Origin: Dorea_D hominis
Lineage (GTDB): Bacteria > Bacillota > Clostridia > Lachnospirales > Lachnospiraceae
Length of the DNA: 64,000 nt
Reading direction: 5' to 3'
Assembly: GCF_014287705.1 (NCBI RefSeq)
Contig: NZ_JACOOY010000013.1
Span: 20,288-84,287, forward strand
Positions 1 through 8,916 of this stretch are shown here, one piece after another (position 1 is the first letter of the stretch; each line of letters begins with the position of its first letter). Made by a program: the position numbers and the translations under genes. The notes under the pieces are model-generated. The model was not told the origin of the DNA. It did no database searches and saw only the letters and a program-made list of their open reading frames with translations.

Positions 1-342
1 AGTCGGTTCGTAACGGCTCATCTTTTCTTTTATTTTCATAATTTTAAGCATATCCAGATTATCATACAGCTTCCCATAAGCTTGCTTATATTCATTATAG
101 ACTTCTACGTCACTGTTCTTTTTTCCCTGTTCCTTCGCTTGTAATACACGATGCATTCGCTGCACCGATTTCTGGTCATCCTGCGAACCATATGCATTCT
201 GCACGACAACTATATTTATCAGAAGGAAAGTAAGAAATACAAGCAGGACAAGCGGATTACGGAATATTTTCTGACATTCCAGAAATATGATCCGGTAAGT
301 CAGTCTGATATTTTTTCCCCCTTTCTTATCTCTGTTTATCAT
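1..342 (-). CDS. ABC transporter permease, N-terminal part, cut by the window edge
   Basis: The first 114 codons are visible and the frame stays open to the left end of the window. A hydrophobic segment at about residues 27-46 follows a short basic N-terminus, then a charged, probably extracytoplasmic stretch begins, the same plan as the permease just upstream. The ATG (342-340) overlaps the TGA of that gene as ATGA, and an AGAGGG ribosome site lies 7 nt in front, so the two are translationally coupled. It is probably the second ABC-2 type permease subunit of the exporter encoded at 339-2362. The substrate is unknown. The membrane topology is read from the sequence; the permease role is inferred from context. 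Confidence 0.6.
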   Translation of the reverse strand, partial: MINRDKKGGKNIRLTYRIIFLECQKIFRNPLVLLVFLTFLLINIVVVQNAYGSQDDQKSVQRMHRVLQAKEQGKKNSDVEVYNEYKQAYGKLYDNLDMLKIMKIKEKMSRYEPT

Positions 343-1460
343 AAAATATCCCTCTTTTCATCCCATCTGAGTCTGAAGTATACGACTAACACTGCAAGCA
401 CGGCACACCCTGTCAGAGCATATAACTCCCACATTTTCATGGAAAACATGTTGAACGAACTGCACAAACCTTCAAATATAACAGAACCTGCCGCGCCTGT
501 TATTACACAGCCGGGGATAGACAATACCACTCCGGTAATATACCCCTGTGCAAGTCTTGCAAGTCCATAAATTAATGCCATTGCTGCGATGCAGAACAAT
601 AATACAAGGATCTCATATATTCCCATATACTGTCCGAATGAGATACCTTTAATCCAGCATTCTATACCTCTTGTCTCCCATGCCGGACACTGCCAGAAGA
701 TTCCCATGCCTTTTGCATACCACACAATTGTATATGCCAGAAGCTGCAGCACTCCAATGATCAGGCAACAGATGAATCCGCCAAGATACTGGATCGGATA
801 AATCTCCCTTCCCGTTTTTGTTGTGCTATAGAGCGGCATCACACCGCGAATCCGTTCCCTCACATGATAAGCTACCAGAAGAACAGCATAACAGATCAAT
901 ATCATTACCGGCATTTTGCTCATATCCGTCTGCAAAATATATAATGCGCCACTTCTTAACAGATTGACCTCCGGGCGGTCAGTTAAGGCAAAATCATCCA
1001 GCAGACTATTCGCATACTGGATCTGGAACATGATCTTTTCTCCTTCTGTCTCGAATGACGTGAAATCCATGATTGCTTCCTTTTCTTTCTGTTCTTTTTC
1101 TGACATCTGTTCATCCGTATAATCCGTAAGCCGGTCACGCTCTTTCATCATCGTATCAAAATCAGAAATTCCTGCCTTTATCAGGGCAGAATCTTCCCGG
1201 ATCAGCTTTGTTGACTGTTTTTTCAAATCTTCAACTTCTTTTTCAATCTTTCCTTTCTCTGTGACCGGAAGTGTCGATCCATATTTACGGATCAGTTTAG
1301 CGGCATAGGGCATGTCATACGGCGAATCTGTACACTGACCACCTGCCGGATACAGATTCAGTTCAAAAAACATGTTATAAAATAACACGGTAAATAACGC
1401 AAGTAATAACAACAAACGGACAGATAACATCTTTTTACATTCCTGTATTAAAATTCTCAC
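339..1460 (-). CDS. ABC-2 type transporter permease subunit
   Basis: 373 residues. One membrane helix lies near the N-terminus (about 10-30), then a charged helical domain at about 35-180 that is probably outside the membrane, then five or so hydrophobic segments (about 183-200, 228-248, 284-305, 308-325 and 345-365). This helix-loop-helices plan is common in ABC-2 permeases of Firmicutes antibiotic or peptide exporters. It overlaps the ATPase gene upstream by 4 nt and the next permease downstream by ATGA, so the proteins are likely one complex. No residues identify the cargo. Bacteriocin or cell-envelope-stress export is plausible because an ECF sigma factor heads the operon. Confidence 0.75.
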   Translation of the reverse strand: MRILIQECKKMLSVRLLLLLALFTVLFYNMFFELNLYPAGGQCTDSPYDMPYAAKLIRKYGSTLPVTEKGKIEKEVEDLKKQSTKLIREDSALIKAGISDFDTMMKERDRLTDYTDEQMSEKEQKEKEAIMDFTSFETEGEKIMFQIQYANSLLDDFALTDRPEVNLLRSGALYILQTDMSKMPVMILICYAVLLVAYHVRERIRGVMPLYSTTKTGREIYPIQYLGGFICCLIIGVLQLLAYTIVWYAKGMGIFWQCPAWETRGIECWIKGISFGQYMGIYEILVLLFCIAAMALIYGLARLAQGYITGVVLSIPGCVITGAAGSVIFEGLCSSFNMFSMKMWELYALTGCAVLAVLVVYFRLRWDEKRDIL

Positions 1461-2362
1461 AGTATCACCTCCGTCTTCTCATCGCCATAACTTACGAGGA
1501 ATACATCCTCCAGATTAGCGGCACACAAGACCGGTTTCCATTCTTCCTTAAGCTTTCCTGCCCTGGCAAACGAGCCGTCCGGATCATAATAGCGGACTTT
1601 CAGATAGCCATGCTCCTGTCTTGCTCCCAGCACCAGATACTGCTTTTCAAATAATGGAAATTCCTTCTCCGGAACTGCACATTCAAATATCTCGCCGTCC
1701 AGCTCGCTGCAAATATTTGCTACGGTGTCTTTCCGGTACAGCTTTTTATCCTTGATCATGATCACCTGATTGGCAATCGATTCAATATCCGACACAATAT
1801 GTGTAGACAGAATCACAATCCGATCCCTTGACAGAGACGAAATCAGATTACGGAATCTTGCCCGTTCTTTCGGATCAAGCCCGGCAGTCGGCTCATCCAG
1901 AATAAGAATCTTCGGATCATTTAACAATGCCTGTGCGATTCCGACACGTTGGATCATTCCACCGGAGAATTTTTTCATTTTCTTATCTGCGTTTTCACTA
2001 AGCCCGACCAGCTCCAGAAGCGCCTTTATTTTCTCTTTTAATCCTTCTTTCGGTACAGCTTTTAATGCTGCCAGATAATTTAAATACTGCACAGGTGATT
2101 GATTTTTGTAATAACCGAACTGCTGTGGCAGATAACCGATTAGATCCCGGTAATTTTCTCCCATTTTCTGGATTTCTATTCCATCATATGTGATTGTACC
2201 TTCCGTTGGGTATAAGAGTGTAACGATCATCTTGATAAGTGTTGTCTTTCCGGCTCCGTTCGGTGCAAGCATTCCGTAGAGACCATCCTCCAGTTCGAGA
2301 GAAATATCGCGGACTGCACAGAATTTTCCATAATTTTTACTGATGTGCGACAACTGTAACAT
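1457..2362 (-). CDS. ABC transporter ATP-binding protein (BcrA/drug-exporter type)
   Basis: 301 residues. Walker A reads APNGAGKT at 33-40, with Ala in place of the usual first Gly, a variant I believe occurs in BcrA-like ATPases. The signature is FSGGMIQR near 131, Walker B with the D-loop is LILDEPTAGLDP near 150, and the switch His follows in LSTHIV. A C-terminal accessory region of about 90 residues follows, as in lantibiotic and bacitracin exporters. It energises the permeases at 339-1460 and 1-342. The start overlaps the preceding membrane-protein gene by 26 nt. ATPase identity is firm; substrate class is inference. Confidence 0.9.
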   Translation of the reverse strand: MLQLSHISKNYGKFCAVRDISLELEDGLYGMLAPNGAGKTTLIKMIVTLLYPTEGTITYDGIEIQKMGENYRDLIGYLPQQFGYYKNQSPVQYLNYLAALKAVPKEGLKEKIKALLELVGLSENADKKMKKFSGGMIQRVGIAQALLNDPKILILDEPTAGLDPKERARFRNLISSLSRDRIVILSTHIVSDIESIANQVIMIKDKKLYRKDTVANICSELDGEIFECAVPEKEFPLFEKQYLVLGARQEHGYLKVRYYDPDGSFARAGKLKEEWKPVLCAANLEDVFLVSYGDEKTEVIL

Positions 2363-3134
2363 TTTCTTTCTCCACCTTTCCTGTTAAAACCACAAAACAT
2401 ATAAAGAAGCCTGCTGCCACTGCAAAATGAATTGCCAGCGGAAGCTCTGTCAACAGAATTTTGATCCATGCATATCTGCTCCACGCACTGAATACAGCTA
2501 AGATTCCCCACAGCACAAGCAAGACTCCAATTCCATAGCTCGATGAAAAGCGATGGTACAGATACAATGCAAAGACTGCAAAGAGGCACATGCTACTGAC
2601 TCCGAGTGCGCTTAATTTCCAAAATATAGCATCTGCCTGTCCATCAAGCACCAAAAGTGTTCCTAAATTTATCAAAGCACTGACAAGACTTGCATAAAAC
2701 ATCCTGAGTCCAACAATGTAATGCATGGAATAATGCATGGAATTTATAAGTTCTGTCACTGCTTCCTGCTCATCTACCCAGCAGGACAGAAACGAAAAGC
2801 CCAGATACATTGCCGGAAATGCAAATAGCACAACCGCCATCTGTGTCTGCCTTGCATCTCTTGTTCCAATACTTAGAACCAGGACACCTATATAAAGTAA
2901 AATCATCACTACCCAGATCAGAGTGCATCGATAAAAAATAATCCCCAGTCCAGGTCCATAATATATTTTCTTTAACCGCTCAAACAGACTGTCCTTCTCC
3001 GGAAGCGCGCTTTGCAAAATTCTGTTTTTCTGCTGTTCCATTTCTGCCATATCCGGATATTCAACCTGTATCCGGCAGTTTTCTTCCAGCCATTCATTCC
3101 ATTTCTGATCTTCCGATCTTTGTTTATCATTCAT
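2337..3134 (-). CDS. Multi-spanning membrane protein paired with ECF sigma factor
   Basis: 265 residues. Residues 1-60 are polar and charged, followed by about six hydrophobic segments (around 68-90, 100-118, 140-160, 168-190, 200-215 and 225-245). I do not recognise a named domain. Its start overlaps the sigma-factor stop by 8 nt, and its end overlaps the ABC ATPase start by 26 nt, so it is translated with both. A cytoplasmic N-terminal tail plus a membrane domain directly after an ECF sigma gene is the usual position of an anti-sigma factor, and that is the most attractive role. It could instead be another transporter subunit. No zinc-binding HxxxCxxC anti-sigma motif is visible. Confidence 0.6.
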   Translation of the reverse strand: MNDKQRSEDQKWNEWLEENCRIQVEYPDMAEMEQQKNRILQSALPEKDSLFERLKKIYYGPGLGIIFYRCTLIWVVMILLYIGVLVLSIGTRDARQTQMAVVLFAFPAMYLGFSFLSCWVDEQEAVTELINSMHYSMHYIVGLRMFYASLVSALINLGTLLVLDGQADAIFWKLSALGVSSMCLFAVFALYLYHRFSSSYGIGVLLVLWGILAVFSAWSRYAWIKILLTELPLAIHFAVAAGFFICFVVLTGKVEKENVTVVAHQ

Positions 3135-3681
3135 TATCCGCTACCTCCTTCCGAATCTGTGCAAGCATTTTATAATATCGCGTTTTCACTGTTCCTTCTG
3201 ACAACTTCAGTACTTCTGCGATCTCTGCAAACGTCTGCTCTTCAAAGCAGTGCTTCTGAAAGATCTGTATCCACGGTTCATCGTAACGGACAATAACTGC
3301 CATCACTTCTCTTATCGTTTCCTGCCGGAGCACCTGTGAACTGATATCCGGACTTACTCCGGTATGTTCATATTCCTGCCCATAGGGTCCTTCCAGCTGA
3401 CTCTTCCTGTATGCAAGACTTCTGTAATAATCGGTAATCTTATTTGATGCGATCCGGTAAATCCATGTACGGAAAGAGCCTTTCTTTTCATCAAAAGCCC
3501 GTATTCCTTTCAGTACAAGAATAAAGATTTCCTGGGTCAGATCCATGGCAAGTTCTTTGCAAGCAACCTGACGATAGGTATAGGCATAGATTTCTCGGTA
3601 ATATCTTTCAATCAGAAGTCCTGCTGCTTCTTTGTTCTGTTTTTTCTTTATTTTACGGATCAAATGGTTGTCCGACTGCAT
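3127..3681 (-). CDS. ECF-type RNA polymerase sigma factor
   Basis: 184 residues with the two-domain ECF layout. Sigma region 2 spans about 22-90, including the ACKELAMDLTQEIFI helix and the FRTWIYRIASNKITDYYR segment that contacts the -10 element. Sigma region 4 spans about 138-180 with the helix-turn-helix around FAEIAEVLKLSEGTVKTR. There is no C-terminal extension. It heads a gene set with overlapping reading frames (membrane protein, ABC ATPase, two permeases), so it probably controls its own exporter. A candidate ECF-type promoter lies just upstream. Confidence 0.9.
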   Translation of the reverse strand: MQSDNHLIRKIKKKQNKEAAGLLIERYYREIYAYTYRQVACKELAMDLTQEIFILVLKGIRAFDEKKGSFRTWIYRIASNKITDYYRSLAYRKSQLEGPYGQEYEHTGVSPDISSQVLRQETIREVMAVIVRYDEPWIQIFQKHCFEEQTFAEIAEVLKLSEGTVKTRYYKMLAQIRKEVADNE

Positions 3682-3715
3682 GCAATATCACTTCCTTCTT
3701 ATCCGTTCACTTATA

Positions 3716-3743
3716 GATACGAAATCTCCGCTAAAATAGTTTG
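3716..3743 (-). promoter_or_regulatory. Candidate ECF-type autoregulated promoter of the sigma operon
   Basis: On the minus strand CAAACT is followed after 16 nt by CGTATC, similar to the AAC-containing -35 and CGT-containing -10 of ECF promoters. It sits about 35-60 nt before the sigma-factor ATG. Pattern match only. Confidence 0.3.
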
Positions 3744-3795
3744 AAATTTTTATAATTATTTTTTGAAAATCATCTGGCAGTTTCCTGTTTATATA

Positions 3796-3840
3796 ATAAA
3801 AAGCGTCAGAACCGGCATAACCTTTTACCGAAACTGACGT
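3796..3840 (-). terminator. Rho-independent terminator after the yqeB-mocA gene
   Basis: Arms CGTCAG and CTGACG with an extended imperfect stem, followed on the minus strand by a run of T residues. It begins 16 nt after the stop of the YqeB-MocA fusion and separates this operon from the sigma operon. Confidence 0.75.
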
Positions 3841-3855
3841 TTTATCTGCGACAGA

Positions 3856-5217
3856 TTACTGTCCGCTTAAATCTATATCTGTTTTCTGATCGATATCATG
3901 AAGTTCTTTCTTCGTTGTTTCGCAGATTATAACTTCATCCGGATATTTTTTCATAATCTGCCTGCCACCTGTGTCCCCTTCTAATTTCAGAAGCTCCTGA
4001 AAATATTTCTGATCCCACAGCACCGGATTTCCCGGTCTTCCATGCGTGCCGGCGCAGATGATCTTTCCCGGATACTGTACAGATACACCCATCAGTCTTC
4101 GCAGTGTTTTCGCTGTCAGATACGGTTGATCTCCTACCACGAATAGAATTTTCTTCACATCCGGCTTTTGCTCCATACACTTCTTCAATCCACACTGCAG
4201 AGAGTAAGCGATTCCCCACTCCGGATGATTATTTTCCGCAACGGCAATTCCTTGCTCTTTGGCCTCTTTCATGATCTGTGGAAATCTTGTGGAAACAACC
4301 TTTTCACACATCGGAAATTCTTTCAACACCTCAAAAATGTGCCGGAACATCGGACTTCCTCCAACCTCTGCCAGGAGCTTGTTCTCTCCATATCTGCTGG
4401 ATCTTCCTGCTGCCAGCACAACGATTCCTGTCTGACTGCAAAAATATTGTTCGGCTACTTTATATGCCTGCATTCCAAGCAGATTGGATTTGTCCGAGAT
4501 CTTATATACAAGCGATATGTCTTTTCTTGGATCTACATCCCCAATCTTAAGTCCCGTCTTTACATTTATACCTGCCTGCAGCATACCGCGGACAACGCCT
4601 GCCACTCTGGCGTACACCGGTTTTCCACCTGTGTATGCAACAATCTGCCCTTTTTCCACAATGTCACCGATCTTAGCCTTCGGTTCTATCTTTCCATCCC
4701 CGGATGCTTTTAAGAGGCGCTCGATACTGTATCCGCCGACAACTCCGGGTACACCGGTATTCGGAATCGGTGTGCTGTCATACAGAATCTTTCCCAATGT
4801 ATCTCCACGCATAGTTTCAAGCGCCGCATAGCAGTCTTTTCCTCCGCAGAATCCCGGGCCAAGCCCGATCACGCAAGGGGCATCGCCCTTCTTCGTTCCT
4901 GTATTCCGTTTTGCAAGAATCGCATCCACTAACACATCCGGCTTATATACTTCCCGAATCTTCGCTTCCGGATCAACGATCACTGCGACTTTGCCGCTGC
5001 TGACTGCCTGCTGCATCTGACTTGCATCTTTTACAAGAACTGCTTCCATCTCTTCTACAACTGCACGTTTTTCATAGACAGTTCTGGAAAATGCCACCTG
5101 CCGCCGCACGGTAAGCGGGCATTCGATCTCTGTCATAACAACCTGATGCCCTTTTCTAAAAAAGGCGGCAGCTATACCTGTCGCCAGATCTCCCGCTCCT
5201 TTGATTAAAATTTTCAT
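3856..5217 (-). CDS. YqeB-MocA fusion: selenium-dependent molybdenum hydroxylase accessory protein
   Basis: 453 residues with two domains. Residues 1 to about 262 match the EF2563/YqeB family, which is genetically tied to selenium-dependent molybdenum hydroxylases: a Rossmann-like start KGAGDLATGIAAAF, the conserved GLGPGFCGGKDC near 118-129, and GVPGVVGGYS near 155. Residues 265-453 are a MocA/MobA-like nucleotidyltransferase with LAAGRSSRYGENK at 268-280 and VVGDQP further on, which in MocA joins CMP to molybdopterin. The two are often separate genes. The gene lies last in the hydroxylase operon. It probably matures the molybdenum (and perhaps labile selenium) cofactor. Domain identity is strong; the selenium role is inferred from family linkage. 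Confidence 0.85.
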   Translation of the reverse strand: MKILIKGAGDLATGIAAAFFRKGHQVVMTEIECPLTVRRQVAFSRTVYEKRAVVEEMEAVLVKDASQMQQAVSSGKVAVIVDPEAKIREVYKPDVLVDAILAKRNTGTKKGDAPCVIGLGPGFCGGKDCYAALETMRGDTLGKILYDSTPIPNTGVPGVVGGYSIERLLKASGDGKIEPKAKIGDIVEKGQIVAYTGGKPVYARVAGVVRGMLQAGINVKTGLKIGDVDPRKDISLVYKISDKSNLLGMQAYKVAEQYFCSQTGIVVLAAGRSSRYGENKLLAEVGGSPMFRHIFEVLKEFPMCEKVVSTRFPQIMKEAKEQGIAVAENNHPEWGIAYSLQCGLKKCMEQKPDVKKILFVVGDQPYLTAKTLRRLMGVSVQYPGKIICAGTHGRPGNPVLWDQKYFQELLKLEGDTGGRQIMKKYPDEVIICETTKKELHDIDQKTDIDLSGQ

Positions 5218-5322
5218 AGCTGCCTCCTCTCTTTATTTCTATTTTCAATCTTTATTTTCTGATCTATCTTTTATTTCCAGCATACCTTCTTTTGATTAGA
5301 AACTATTTTGTTGCTATAGATT

Positions 5323-6165
5323 TTATTTACTATATAACCAGTCGGTAATATGAACTGATTTTACTACAGAATGTGCTTGATTCTCAGAACATTCTCTTTC
5401 CCGCTCAGACATTTGCGCCTGCTCTATGATTGCTTCTGCAATCTTCCTTGCCAGTTTTTTCTGTTCCTTAGTATCTGCTTTATTCAAAATAATATGATAT
5501 TCCATCTCATTGGTCACAGATTTTCTTCCGCCACACGGACTTAATGCAAGTTTTACCAGATCCTTCCATTCAAGTATCTCATCTGTATTTTTATTAAGAA
5601 TCTGCGCCACATGCTCCGGACGACAGCAACATTCTTGAATCTGTTGCCCAATGCCATCCAGCCCATATACACTAATTACATGAGTTGTTCCCTTTAAAAT
5701 GACCGGTTCGGTATCTCTCGGCGCTTTGACCGGCAGACATTTTGCTCCGTCTGCCTCCAGAAACATCCAAACATTTAAGTTTTCTACATTTATAAGAAAA
5801 TCCAACGGAAAACTCCCCATTTTCTCTTTACTTATGGGGATTCCCATCCACACCGTACTTTTTTTTTCAAGTACACTTTTTATCTGCTCCAGATCCGCTT
5901 CTTTCACAAAACATTCTTCCGGTCCGGTCTGCATATGTGTTGTCGTAGACACAATATGCGGTATTTTTTCTGCAAGACACTCTTCCCGGAGTCTCCGGAT
6001 AACAGTTGTCTTACCTCCGGCTCCTACAACACTGACTATGCCTGTCCTTTTTTTTTCCCACATCCTGGCCATCGGATTCGATACAGCTCCAGTCTCCAAC
6101 GCTTTCCAGAGACTGTCTGTCCATTTCCATCCATTTTCATCTAAACTGTATATTTCGCCAGTCAT
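5323..6165 (-). CDS. yqeC: YqeC, putative selenium cofactor biosynthesis P-loop protein
   Basis: 280 residues. The P-loop VGAGGKTT at 47-54, the STTTH motif near 93 and the LEADGAKCLPVKAP segment near 136-149 are typical of YqeC. This family is found with labile-selenium molybdenum hydroxylases and is thought to help form or load their selenium-containing cofactor; its chemistry is not settled. The gene is 3 nt downstream of the Mo subunit, so they are co-transcribed. A further 105 nt separates it from the YqeB-MocA gene. Its presence is the main reason for calling the neighbouring hydroxylase selenium-dependent. Confidence 0.85.
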   Translation of the reverse strand: MTGEIYSLDENGWKWTDSLWKALETGAVSNPMARMWEKKRTGIVSVVGAGGKTTVIRRLREECLAEKIPHIVSTTTHMQTGPEECFVKEADLEQIKSVLEKKSTVWMGIPISKEKMGSFPLDFLINVENLNVWMFLEADGAKCLPVKAPRDTEPVILKGTTHVISVYGLDGIGQQIQECCCRPEHVAQILNKNTDEILEWKDLVKLALSPCGGRKSVTNEMEYHIILNKADTKEQKKLARKIAEAIIEQAQMSERERECSENQAHSVVKSVHITDWLYSK

Positions 6166-6168
6166 TTT

Positions 6169-8451
6169 CTATTCTCCGTCCAAAAGTGCCATAGCAATTT
6201 TCTCACTGGTAATTGGAAGGTCTCTGTGCCAGCATCCGGTTGCGTTGTAAATCGCATGCGCAATTGCCGGTGCCGGAGTATTGATTACAATCTCTCCAAT
6301 TGATTTTACACCAAATGGTCCAGTCGGTTCATAGCTTGGTCTGAATTCCACACGTAACGGTCCGTAATCTCTTCTTGTCGGGATCTTATACTGCATGAAG
6401 GAATTATTTATCATCTGACCTTTTTCTGTATATTGGATATTCTCATAAAGAGTCATTCCGATTCCCTGTCCAAGACCGCCTTCTGCCTGAACAGTTGCAA
6501 GATTCGGATTCACAACCGTTCCACAGTCGATGACAGACGCATAGTCCAAAACTTCCACATGACCGGTTGCTTTATCCAGCTCGATCTCGACTGCTCCTGC
6601 CATATATGGCGGTGGAGATACCGGCGAGGTGTGGCTTTCTGTAACCTGTAAAGCAAAGTCATTGAAACTCTGTGCTTTAAACCCGACTTCTTCTGTCGTC
6701 ACAGATCTTCCAGTCTTTATATTGCGCACCTGATGACCTTCCAGTTCGACATCTTCTTCATCACATTCCATCATGAGCGCAGCCAGCTTACAGATTCTCC
6801 TCTCAAGCTCAGTACATGCCTTAACAACTGCCTGACCGGTAATATAAGTCGTACTGGATGCATAAGATCCGGAATCATATGGAGAATTGTCCGTATCCGC
6901 ACCGGACACAAAAATCTCATCCGTCGATACATGCAGTACATCTGCTGCCATCTGTGAAAGAATGGTGTCACATCCGGTTCCCATATCTGCCGCTGCAATG
7001 GAAAGTTTGTAGCTGCCATCTTCATTTAACATTACAGTTGCCGATCCAACATCGACAAAGGAAATACAAGATCCCTGCATTGCCATCGCAATTCCTACAG
7101 AACGGACTTTTCCATTTCCCATGTCCCGGCATGGATATTTATCTTTCCATCCGATCATATCTGCCGCTCTCACAAGACATTCATCCAGACGGCAGGACTC
7201 CGCAGTCTCATCAAAATAAGCCGGCATTTTCATGCCCTGTTTTAATATATTCTGCATACGCAGTTCTACCGGATCACGTTTCAGAATTCCTGCCAGTTCA
7301 TTGACCATGGATTCGAGTGCAAAAATTCCCTGTGTTGCTCCGTATCCGCGGTATGCACCCGCGGCAAGCTGATTCGTATAAACTACATCAAACGTATGGC
7401 GGAATGCCTCCAGATTTCCGGTATACATTGGAATGGACTTATGTCCGGTAAGCCCCGCTGTCGTTGGCCCGTGGTCACCGTAAGCTCCTGTATTCGACAG
7501 ATTGTAAATATCGATCACACGAATCTTCCCGTCATTGTCTGCTCCAAGTCTCACAGTGACATCCATCTCATGCCTCGGTGAGCCTGCGATTTGACTTTCC
7601 ACTCTTGTGTAGATCATCTTGGATGGTTTCTTTGTCATCCACGTTACAAATGCCGGATAGACTTCCGATACTGATGTCTGTTTCGCACCAAATCCGCCGC
7701 CAATTCTTGGTTTTATAACACGTATCTTACTCTTCGGGATGCCCAGAGCATTTCCGAGAATACGACGCAGATGGAAAACAATCTGGGTTGAGCTCAGTAC
7801 AACCAGTCTGCCATATGTGTCCAGATAGCAGGCTGTCCGGAATGTCTCCATCATCGTCTGGTTCACTGCCGGAACATGATAAGTGTGTTCCAGTACGATA
7901 TCACAGTCTTTAAACGTACCTTCCACATCTCCCTTTTCTTCCTCCATGTGGGCACATAAATTTCGCTTATTGTCTGCGCCAACCGGATACAGGGATTTCC
8001 AGCTGTCCTCCGGATGCACCAGTGTCTCGTTGTCCTTCGCAGTATGATAATCCAGCACTGCCGGAAGGACTTTGTATTTCACTTTTAACATCTTAAGTGC
8101 ACGGTCTACGCATGCCTCGTCCTCACCAGCCACGATTGCAACCGGATCTCCGACAAAACGTACATGCCGATCCAAAATGAGCCGATCATACGGACTCCAC
8201 TCCGGATACGTCTGCCCCGCCTGCGCAAAACGTTCTTTCGGGACATCCTCCCATGTATAAATAGCTTCAACACCCGGAACTTTTAGTGCGACCGTTTTAT
8301 TGACTTCTTCTACGATTGCATTAGCGTGCGGACTTCTCAGAACTTTGACAATGAGACATTCCTTTGGCGCAAGATCATCGGTATATACCGGCTGACCGGT
8401 CACCAGCGCCATTGCATCTTTTTTGCGTACTCTTTTTCCTACTTCCCGCAT
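6169..8451 (-). CDS. Molybdenum hydroxylase large (Mo-binding) subunit, xanthine dehydrogenase family
   Basis: 760 residues, the usual size of a separate XdhA-type subunit. The cofactor motifs are in order: GGGFGAK at 251-257, GAYRGYGATQG near 361, the DMGTGCDT turn near 490, and the C-terminal GVKSIGEIVINTPAPAI with the catalytic Glu at about 720. The protein hydroxylates an N-heterocycle or aldehyde using water, passing electrons to the 2Fe-2S and FAD subunits. Its start overlaps the 2Fe-2S gene by 13 nt. A purine substrate is suggested by the NCS2 permease next door and the YqeB/YqeC accessories. Nicotinate-type or other substrates cannot be excluded. It is a cytoplasmic complex with no Tat signal. 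Confidence 0.9.
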   Translation of the reverse strand: MREVGKRVRKKDAMALVTGQPVYTDDLAPKECLIVKVLRSPHANAIVEEVNKTVALKVPGVEAIYTWEDVPKERFAQAGQTYPEWSPYDRLILDRHVRFVGDPVAIVAGEDEACVDRALKMLKVKYKVLPAVLDYHTAKDNETLVHPEDSWKSLYPVGADNKRNLCAHMEEEKGDVEGTFKDCDIVLEHTYHVPAVNQTMMETFRTACYLDTYGRLVVLSSTQIVFHLRRILGNALGIPKSKIRVIKPRIGGGFGAKQTSVSEVYPAFVTWMTKKPSKMIYTRVESQIAGSPRHEMDVTVRLGADNDGKIRVIDIYNLSNTGAYGDHGPTTAGLTGHKSIPMYTGNLEAFRHTFDVVYTNQLAAGAYRGYGATQGIFALESMVNELAGILKRDPVELRMQNILKQGMKMPAYFDETAESCRLDECLVRAADMIGWKDKYPCRDMGNGKVRSVGIAMAMQGSCISFVDVGSATVMLNEDGSYKLSIAAADMGTGCDTILSQMAADVLHVSTDEIFVSGADTDNSPYDSGSYASSTTYITGQAVVKACTELERRICKLAALMMECDEEDVELEGHQVRNIKTGRSVTTEEVGFKAQSFNDFALQVTESHTSPVSPPPYMAGAVEIELDKATGHVEVLDYASVIDCGTVVNPNLATVQAEGGLGQGIGMTLYENIQYTEKGQMINNSFMQYKIPTRRDYGPLRVEFRPSYEPTGPFGVKSIGEIVINTPAPAIAHAIYNATGCWHRDLPITSEKIAMALLDGE

Positions 8452-8915
8452 GTCGCACCTCCATTTTTCCGATATTCCATAAATGCATGGATTCCCCGGA
8501 GCTGTCCTTCATATCCGGAACAGCGGCAGAGGTTTCCTGCCAGATACTGTTTGATTTCTTCGTCTGTCGGTTCTTCTTTCTCCCGGAACAGGGCGATTGC
8601 ATTCATGATCATGCCCGGATTACAGAAACCACATTGTTCTGCTCCCTGATCGGCAATAAATCTTCCAAACTCTTCTGCCTCTTTCTGAAGTCCTTCCATT
8701 GTCTCCACTTTATGTCCATCCGCTCTTGCAGCCAGAACAGCACAGGACAGTACCGGTTTCTCGTCTAAAAATACAGTACACAAGCCACAGTTCGTTGTCT
8801 CACAGCCACATTTGACACTGTAGCATCCATGCGCACGCAGAAATTTGAAAAGCGTCATATCCGGGCTGATATCATCAACCACTTTTTTTCCATTTAACAT
8901 GATACTGATGAGCAT
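8439..8915 (-). CDS. Molybdenum hydroxylase 2Fe-2S subunit
   Basis: 158 residues with both iron-sulfur cluster signatures of the family. The plant-ferredoxin type is GCETTNCGLC at about 37-46 plus the Cys near 58. The helical second cluster is QCGFCNPG near 96 plus NLCRCSGY near 131. It carries electrons from the molybdenum centre to FAD. It starts 1 nt after the FAD subunit stop and overlaps the large subunit by 13 nt, a tight FAD-FeS-Mo gene order. Confidence 0.95.
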   Translation of the reverse strand: MLISIMLNGKKVVDDISPDMTLFKFLRAHGCYSVKCGCETTNCGLCTVFLDEKPVLSCAVLAARADGHKVETMEGLQKEAEEFGRFIADQGAEQCGFCNPGMIMNAIALFREKEEPTDEEIKQYLAGNLCRCSGYEGQLRGIHAFMEYRKNGGATCGK

Positions 8916-8916
8916 C

